A program made the position numbers and the translations under genes. Of a stretch of DNA of 10,898 nt, positions 6,770 to 10,898 are shown piece after piece. Source of the DNA: an uncultured Bacilli bacterium (GTDB lineage: Bacteria; Bacillota_I; Bacilli_A; RF39; UBA660); NCBI GenBank assembly GCA_934101275.1, contig CAKOQM010000040.1, positions 1 to 10,898 of the forward strand, written 5' to 3'. The number at the start of each line of letters is the position of its first letter. The first letter of the stretch is position 1. Under the pieces are notes generated by a model. That model ran no database searches, was not told the origin of the DNA, and was given only the letters and a program-made list of their open reading frames with translations.

Positions 6770-7465
6770 TTATAGTTTACAATTATCTTGTAAAGATAAA
6801 GGTATTTGGTATTTTATCGTTTCATTATTTTCCTTTATCGCTTCTATTTCCACTTCTAAAGCATCTTCTAAATACATTTTGCAATCATTTGAATAATGGT
6901 CAATATTAAAAGTAATTGTTTTTAAGTAATCATCCAAAGTAATAGCTTCCCCTTCATATAAAGAACTTTTAATTTCTTCTTTCGTACCATCATGATGTTC
7001 ATAAAGTTTACACGATATTTTGGTGTATTTTGCCTCTTTATTTTCTCCACAGTAACTCATATTAGAAATATAAATAGCTGTTTTATTTTTATTATAGGCA
7101 ATACTTCCATATAAATTAAAGTCTTTGCAAGAGGCATTTAAGGTTTTAAATTCAAAATTATCTTTATCATTTTTAAGATTTAAAAAGCCTAATATCCCAA
7201 CCAAAAGTAAAAAAATAAAGATGATTAAAAAAGGTAACCATTTCTTTTTTTTATTTGTTTTTTTTCCATCCAGTAAATCATTTAAATTCATGTCATAGTC
7301 TTCACACATTTGTTTTAAAATAGCAATATCCGGGATGTTTTTGCCATTTTCCCATTTAGAAACAGCTTGATAAGTCACATTATATTTCAAAGCCAAATCT
7401 TTTTGCGTTAAACCTTCTTTTTTTCTTAAATCCCGAATAAAGGTCGCTACTTTTTCTGGATTCAT
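6770..7465 (-). CDS. membrane-bound XRE-family regulator with extracytoplasmic domain
   Basis: Residues 1-66 are a clear Cro/C1-type helix-turn-helix (KEGLTQKDLALKYNVTYQAVSKWENGK), so the N-terminus binds DNA in the cytoplasm. A basic linker (KKTNKKKKW) leads into one membrane helix at about 73-94. The remaining 135 residues should lie outside the membrane and contain five cysteines, three of them followed by lysine (SCK, SCK, DCK). The layout suggests a one-component sensor that reads the envelope and acts at nearby promoters, or a protein like RodZ that joins an HTH fold to the membrane. The ligand and targets are unknown. AGGTGAG seven bases before the ATG supports the start. It has its own promoter and lies between a surface-protein region and ezrA. 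Confidence 0.85.
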   Translation of the reverse strand: MNPEKVATFIRDLRKKEGLTQKDLALKYNVTYQAVSKWENGKNIPDIAILKQMCEDYDMNLNDLLDGKKTNKKKKWLPFLIIFIFLLLVGILGFLNLKNDKDNFEFKTLNASCKDFNLYGSIAYNKNKTAIYISNMSYCGENKEAKYTKISCKLYEHHDGTKEEIKSSLYEGEAITLDDYLKTITFNIDHYSNDCKMYLEDALEVEIEAIKENNETIKYQIPLSLQDNCKL

Positions 7466-7489
7466 TTTCTCACCTACTTCTTTAGAAAA

Positions 7490-7519
7490 ATTTTACAATC
7501 TTTTCATGGTATGCGTCAA
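7490..7519 (-). promoter_or_regulatory. promoter of the membrane-bound XRE regulator
   Basis: TTGACG at 7514-7519 and TAAAAT at 7490-7495 are 18 bases apart. The start would lie near 7483, about 18 bases before the ATG. The -35 directly follows the T-run of the upstream terminator. Confidence 0.65.
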
Positions 7520-7550
7520 GAAAAAAGATAATCTCTAAAAAGACTATCTT
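7520..7550 (-). terminator. intrinsic terminator of the acidic membrane-protein gene
   Basis: Arms 7541-7550 and 7525-7534 pair over 10 bp, with one G-U in the RNA, around a 6-base loop. Six T (7526-7521) follow. The 5' arm overlaps the stop codon of the gene at 7549-7551. Confidence 0.8.
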
Positions 7551-8124
7551 AGTTTAATAATTCATTAAGTTGTTTTAAAGCTTTTAAGAAAGCTTCTTCT
7601 TTTTCATAAGAAAATATTTTTTCTTCAATAGGATTTTTTTCTTCAGAAGAATATGGAATTTTAGGCTCACCTGGTGTTAGGTTAAAATTAGAAATACTAA
7701 CCACTGGTTCTTTAGGTGTATCTAAAGTGATTTTTTTAACTGGTATCACATCATCTACCATTTCTTCTTTCGTATAATGAATTTCTTTTTGCTTCATTCC
7801 ATTTACTAATTCTTCATAACTTATGATAGCATTATTCTCTTGTTCTTCTTCGTAAGCCGTTAAATCAATGACTGGTTTTGGACTTTCATCAATGGTATTG
7901 ATAATACTTTGCAAATCAATATCACTTTCTTTATTAACACTCATACTTAACTCCTTATTATTCTCTGTTTCTTCATTGACATCTATTTCTTCATTTTCTG
8001 TTTCAATAACATAAATTAAGGCCACGATTAAAACAATTAAAGCCACCACAGCAAAATAAAGAATATAATCCACTAGGGAAAGACTACTTAAAATTTGAAC
8101 GATATCTTTTAGAATGTTTATCAT
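7549..8124 (-). CDS. acidic single-pass membrane protein of unknown function (191 aa)
   Basis: I do not recognise a family. From the ATG at 8122-8124 the protein starts MINILKDIVQ, then has a strong membrane helix (about residues 20-40). A long Glu/Asp/Asn-rich, proline-dotted and probably disordered region follows, with a C-terminal Lys/Glu/Leu helix (EEAFLKALKQLNELLN). An upstream GTG at 8133 would add three residues, but AGGTGA at 8130-8135 is placed for the ATG. The arrangement of anchor, acidic linker and terminal amphipathic helix suggests a scaffold or partner-recruiting protein, which is inference. It has its own terminator. An extended -10-like TGTTATATT at 8142-8150 would leave almost no leader, so the promoter is uncertain. 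Confidence 0.85.
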   Translation of the reverse strand: MINILKDIVQILSSLSLVDYILYFAVVALIVLIVALIYVIETENEEIDVNEETENNKELSMSVNKESDIDLQSIINTIDESPKPVIDLTAYEEEQENNAIISYEELVNGMKQKEIHYTKEEMVDDVIPVKKITLDTPKEPVVSISNFNLTPGEPKIPYSSEEKNPIEEKIFSYEKEEAFLKALKQLNELLN

Positions 8125-8152
8125 ACTTCTCACCTATTACTAATATAACAAA

Positions 8153-8186
8153 TAAAGAAAAAAATAACCATCTTAATTGGCTATTT
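8153..8186 (-). terminator. intrinsic terminator of the 8218-9438 surface-protein gene
   Basis: Arms 8178-8186 and 8162-8170 form 9 bp with one G-U around a 7-base loop. The 3' arm ends in a run of seven T, then CTTTATTT. It lies about 30 bases after the stop codon. Confidence 0.8.
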
Positions 8187-8217
8187 TTCTCATTTTAGAC
8201 ATTTTTTTGACATTTTT

Positions 8218-9438
8218 TTAAGAGCCTGAAACAATCACGTAGGGATTTTCTTTGGTGCCATCCCCGATGACATTGACTTTTTTAATTAAAGTAATAACCG
8301 GTCTTAGAAAAAGACTTGCATCTTCTTGAATATCTTTTACTAAAGATCCATTTGACATAACAGCAATATAGTTTGTTTTACCATTTTCTTTCTTATTTGG
8401 TGTCATTGTCCACCAAGAACTTTGTAAATTAGGAACGTATAAATAATAGTCTTTATTTTCATTTAAAGAACCACCTGCGAATAATACTTCATCCGCGGTT
8501 AAAGTAGCAATCTTTTTGGATAAAGAGGTACCATTACAAGCATTGGTAGGATTTTGCTCTTGAAATATTCTTTGTGACGCTAAAAACTCAATATGATTAT
8601 TTTCATCTAAAGACACACTATCATCGAAGCAATAACGTGTACTTGAAATAAGATTGTCTTGATCTAGTAAAATGGTATTATAGAACGCCTCTAACTGTGC
8701 ATTTAAATTACTCGTCAAAAAGTTTGTATTACCTAAAGAATCACTCGTATTAAAAGGTATCATAGCTTCCGTAACATTATTCAAAACTAATTTAACCGTT
8801 TTATTTTCATTTATTTTGACAATACGCCATAATTGGCCCGCAAAGGTAACATAATTATTTAAAACATTACCCCTAAAATAATAAACATCTCCGTCTTGTT
8901 CTGCTTTTCTGATTAATCCATCTTTATCTGGTGTTTCTAAAATTGAATTATTTTCTAAAATAACACTAGCAAAACTATTATCAATTTCTTCAGCATCGAT
9001 TTCAAAAGCAAATGTTATTTCTTTTTTTTCTTTATTTTCTATAGTCATCGTATAACGATGTGTTTCTTGAGGTTTAATCTCAATACGACTCGCTAAAAGC
9101 GTTTTAGAAAATGAGGACGTGTAGCTTTCAAAAGCTTGATTATTCGCATTCAAGGTATAACTAGCATTATCCGCATTTACGATATCTTTTAATTTCACAT
9201 AATAGTATTTGGTATCATTGGAATGATTTGTAATTGAAAATTCTATTTTTTTACTTTCTTCATTCAATTTTATTTTATTTCCATCAATATAATTTATAGA
9301 AAGCTCTTCTGTAACTAAAGTAAGAGCTTCGTTATAACTTTTATTTGATTTATAATTACGATATTCAAAAAAAACAAACAAACAAGCAAGGAAGATGATA
9401 AAGACTATAATCAAAGAAATAGTATATTTTCTTTTCAT
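8218..9438 (-). CDS. membrane-anchored surface protein, paralogue of its neighbours (406 aa)
   Basis: Function unknown. A basic MKRK start and a membrane helix (about residues 7-25) anchor it. The first third is beta-rich. The C-terminal part carries YYFRGNVLNNYVTFAGQ followed by LWRIVKIN, then ADEVLFAGG, WWTMTP and RPVITL, and ends GDGTKENPY. The 9528-10898 protein shares these blocks in the same order (YYYRG, NNYVKFAG, WRIIRIN, ADEVMLAG, FWTITP, RPVINI, NPY replaced by DPY). The 501-residue protein shares the core and end. I chose ATG 9436-9438, nine bases after AAGGG; ATG 9442-9444 and TTG 9445-9447 are possible but closer. Unlike its two relatives, it has an ordinary consensus promoter and no G-tract, so it is probably always expressed. 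Confidence 0.88.
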   Translation of the reverse strand: MKRKYTISLIIVFIIFLACLFVFFEYRNYKSNKSYNEALTLVTEELSINYIDGNKIKLNEESKKIEFSITNHSNDTKYYYVKLKDIVNADNASYTLNANNQAFESYTSSFSKTLLASRIEIKPQETHRYTMTIENKEKKEITFAFEIDAEEIDNSFASVILENNSILETPDKDGLIRKAEQDGDVYYFRGNVLNNYVTFAGQLWRIVKINENKTVKLVLNNVTEAMIPFNTSDSLGNTNFLTSNLNAQLEAFYNTILLDQDNLISSTRYCFDDSVSLDENNHIEFLASQRIFQEQNPTNACNGTSLSKKIATLTADEVLFAGGSLNENKDYYLYVPNLQSSWWTMTPNKKENGKTNYIAVMSNGSLVKDIQEDASLFLRPVITLIKKVNVIGDGTKENPYVIVSGS

Positions 9439-9463
9439 ATCCATCAACCCTTCTTATACTATA

Positions 9464-9492
9464 AGTATATTAATTTGTATAATCAATGTCAA
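9464..9492 (-). promoter_or_regulatory. consensus promoter of the 8218-9438 surface-protein gene
   Basis: TTGACA at 9487-9492 and TATACT at 9464-9469 are separated by 17 bases. The start near 9457 leaves a short leader that begins at the ribosome site AAGAAGGG. Confidence 0.8.
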
Positions 9493-9527
9493 TTTTTTTT
9501 GAAATTTTGTCATAAGTTTTACATATT

Positions 9528-10898
9528 TTAAAGAATTTCGTAAGGATCGGCTTTCATTCCACTTCCCGTTAATTTTACATCAGAACGAATATTGATAACA
9601 GGACGAAATGCACGAGAGTTATAAGTTAAATCATCGCCAAAACCGCCCAAATCTAAAACAAATTGTACCATAGTAGTAAAATTCGAATAATCATACGGAT
9701 TATAATAACCAGCCGGTGTTATTGTCCAAAAATGATTACCCGTAAATAAAAAAGAACTTCGATTAATTTTTTCATGATGATAACTACCATTAAATACACC
9801 GCCTGCATGGCCTGCTAACATCACTTCATCGGCCGCGATTAAACCTGTGGGATAGGTTAAAGCTTTATTACCGTTTGAAGCACTTGAGGTCGTATAATAA
9901 TCCAACTCATTTTCACAAATAAGGGTTGGCCTACTTTCTTCAATCCTTAAATATCCTTTATAATAGGTTGAAATAGTTCCTGTTCCAACACCCGATTCTA
10001 AATTTAAAGTAGAACGATCACCACAAAAACCGGCTGTGGTATCTATTTTTGAAGCATAACTTAATAATTTATCTTGATAAAATTGATCATTCGTCGTTTT
10101 TATCGTGGATGAGGTTCCTAGCCCATGAGCATCACCCGAAGTGCACATATAGCCAACATACATATTGTCGTTATTGTTAACATTAAAAGACGTTCTTTTA
10201 TATTGACGATCTTCGGATACTTCTCCATTATTATGTGCTACTGTTCCATCGTAAATCATCCTTATAGATCCATTACTATTAATACGAATGATTCGCCAAT
10301 AATAGCCTGCAAATTTAACATAGTTGTTTTCCACAGATCCACGATAGTAATACGTCGGATTCCCATCATAATCGGTTGTTTCAAAAATACCTTTTTCATG
10401 AGATTCACAAGATGAATCATCACAAGCTGACTTTGTAAAATCGGGGATATAACTGTTTACTTCAATATTACCTAAGACGGTTGAAATTGTCTTAGACGTT
10501 TTATTAAAATATAACGTACATTTTGTTCTTGTATTTGTTGTTGCATTGTAATTCGTATAATTTACTTTAGCTTCCCATGTGCCATAATCAAATGATACAG
10601 TTACTCCATTATTACAGTTTGATTTTTCTTCATCTAAAGTATAACCTGTGTTTGGTTTGGGCATACTCCTTGAAATAATTCCATCCACATAATAAGCAAA
10701 ATAAATATCTCCCGCTTCTTCCACTGTTCCATTAATGGCATCAAAATTTTTCTTTTCTTCATATAAAGCATAACTTTTATAAAAATAACTAGCTGTTAGT
10801 ATTAACAAAAATATGTTTAAGAATAAATATAAAAGTTTGTTTCTTTCTTTGTTTTCCTTATATTTACTTAATTTATAAGAAGAACCCCCCCCCCGAAC
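9528..10898 (-). CDS. membrane-anchored surface protein, 5' end outside the window
   Basis: Function unknown. The frame is open from the TAA at 9528-9530 to the window edge, 456 codons, with no ATG or GTG. A TTG at 10806-10808 falls in the middle of the membrane helix and is unlikely as the start. The upstream in-frame residues KYKENKERNK and LLYLFLNIF give the basic flank and first half of the helix. Before them the G10 tract reads Arg-Gly-Gly-Gly-Ser-Ser in frame. The mature part has a Cys-containing beta-rich region with PNTGYTLDE and CTLYFN. The conserved block YYYRGSVENNYVKFAG, then YYWRIIRIN, then ADEVMLAG, FWTITP, FRPVINI and GSGMKADPY follow. AAGGAA at 10854-10859 resembles a ribosome site but no start codon follows it. 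Either the start lies beyond the edge or the edge is misassembled. Confidence 0.85.
   Translation of the reverse strand, partial: VRGGGSSYKLSKYKENKERNKLLYLFLNIFLLILTASYFYKSYALYEEKKNFDAINGTVEEAGDIYFAYYVDGIISRSMPKPNTGYTLDEEKSNCNNGVTVSFDYGTWEAKVNYTNYNATTNTRTKCTLYFNKTSKTISTVLGNIEVNSYIPDFTKSACDDSSCESHEKGIFETTDYDGNPTYYYRGSVENNYVKFAGYYWRIIRINSNGSIRMIYDGTVAHNNGEVSEDRQYKRTSFNVNNNDNMYVGYMCTSGDAHGLGTSSTIKTTNDQFYQDKLLSYASKIDTTAGFCGDRSTLNLESGVGTGTISTYYKGYLRIEESRPTLICENELDYYTTSSASNGNKALTYPTGLIAADEVMLAGHAGGVFNGSYHHEKINRSSFLFTGNHFWTITPAGYYNPYDYSNFTTMVQFVLDLGGFGDDLTYNSRAFRPVINIRSDVKLTGSGMKADPYEIL
10885..10898 (-). repeat. GTTC-G10 element, copy 2 (window edge)
   Basis: GTTC (10898-10895) and ten G (10894-10885) repeat the element at 1874-1887 exactly. 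In both copies a TATAAT/TATAAA box begins seven bases after the last G (10877-10872 here), so the arrangement extends past the tract itself. A -35 hexamer cannot be seen because the window ends. Confidence 0.75.

Noticed and set aside
8131..8133. GTG start for the acidic membrane protein
   Set aside because: The ribosome site AGGTGA overlaps it, while the ATG at 8122-8124 is correctly spaced.
9493..9527. Terminator after the last surface-protein gene
   Set aside because: There is a T/A-rich stretch but no stem of useful stability, so read-through into the 8218-9438 gene cannot be excluded.
10806..10808. TTG as the start of the last surface protein
   Set aside because: It lies in the middle of the membrane helix, has no ribosome site at a suitable distance, and would remove the basic flank that the paralogues have.
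1..10898. Mycoplasma genetic code (TGA as tryptophan)
   Set aside because: Tryptophan codons checked read TGG, and TGA ends the nucleotidase and desulfurase genes exactly at ATGA overlaps.
1..10898. CRISPR array, tRNA or rRNA genes
   Set aside because: No regularly spaced repeats, no cloverleaf and no conserved rRNA segments were seen.

Overview
The window is AT-rich (roughly one-third G+C by eye) and reads as a low-GC Gram-positive, most likely an uncultured gut member of the Bacilli/Mollicutes-like lineages. The order ezrA, cysteine desulfurase, thiI is the one known from Bacillus. EzrA implies FtsZ-ring division of the Bacillus type. Tryptophan is encoded by TGG and TGA is used as a stop, so this is not a mycoplasma code. 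Every supported gene is on the minus strand, so the reading order is from high to low coordinates.

Reading direction, region by region. (1) 10898-9528: a membrane-anchored surface protein whose 5' end leaves the window through a run of ten G. (2) 9447-8218: a paralogous surface protein with a textbook promoter (TTGACA-17-TATACT) and its own terminator. (3) 8124-7549: an acidic single-pass membrane protein with a terminator. (4) 7465-6770: a membrane-bound XRE-type regulator. (5) 6691-4976: ezrA. (6) 4902-1899: a tight operon of a HAD-type 5'-nucleotidase, a cysteine desulfurase, an unlisted 29-residue hydrophobic peptide and thiI. The first three are linked by 4-base ATGA stop/start overlaps. 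The operon has a promoter at 4924-4952 and a terminator at 1833-1863. (7) 1692-187: a third surface protein of the same broad family, with its terminator at 148-181. (8) 1-145: a short, more GC-rich, hairpin-rich stretch holding the possible first 27 codons of a gene that runs off the window.

Functionally, the cysteine desulfurase and ThiI make a sulfur-relay pair for 4-thiouridine in tRNA and possibly thiamine thiazole. EzrA governs Z-ring placement. The surface proteins carry an N-terminal membrane anchor and a C-terminal domain that resembles DUF6273. They share an NNYV-x-F-x-G...WRI core and a G-x-G...(N/D)PY-x-I end.

The most notable signal is an identical 14-base element, GTTC followed by G10 on the coding strand. 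It occurs twice, each time 5' of a surface-protein gene and each time followed, after exactly 7 bases, by a TATAAT/TATAAA box. Such tracts are classic slipped-strand contingency loci, so the window may hold a phase-variable surface-protein system. The second copy is the very edge of the window, so an assembly break must be excluded.
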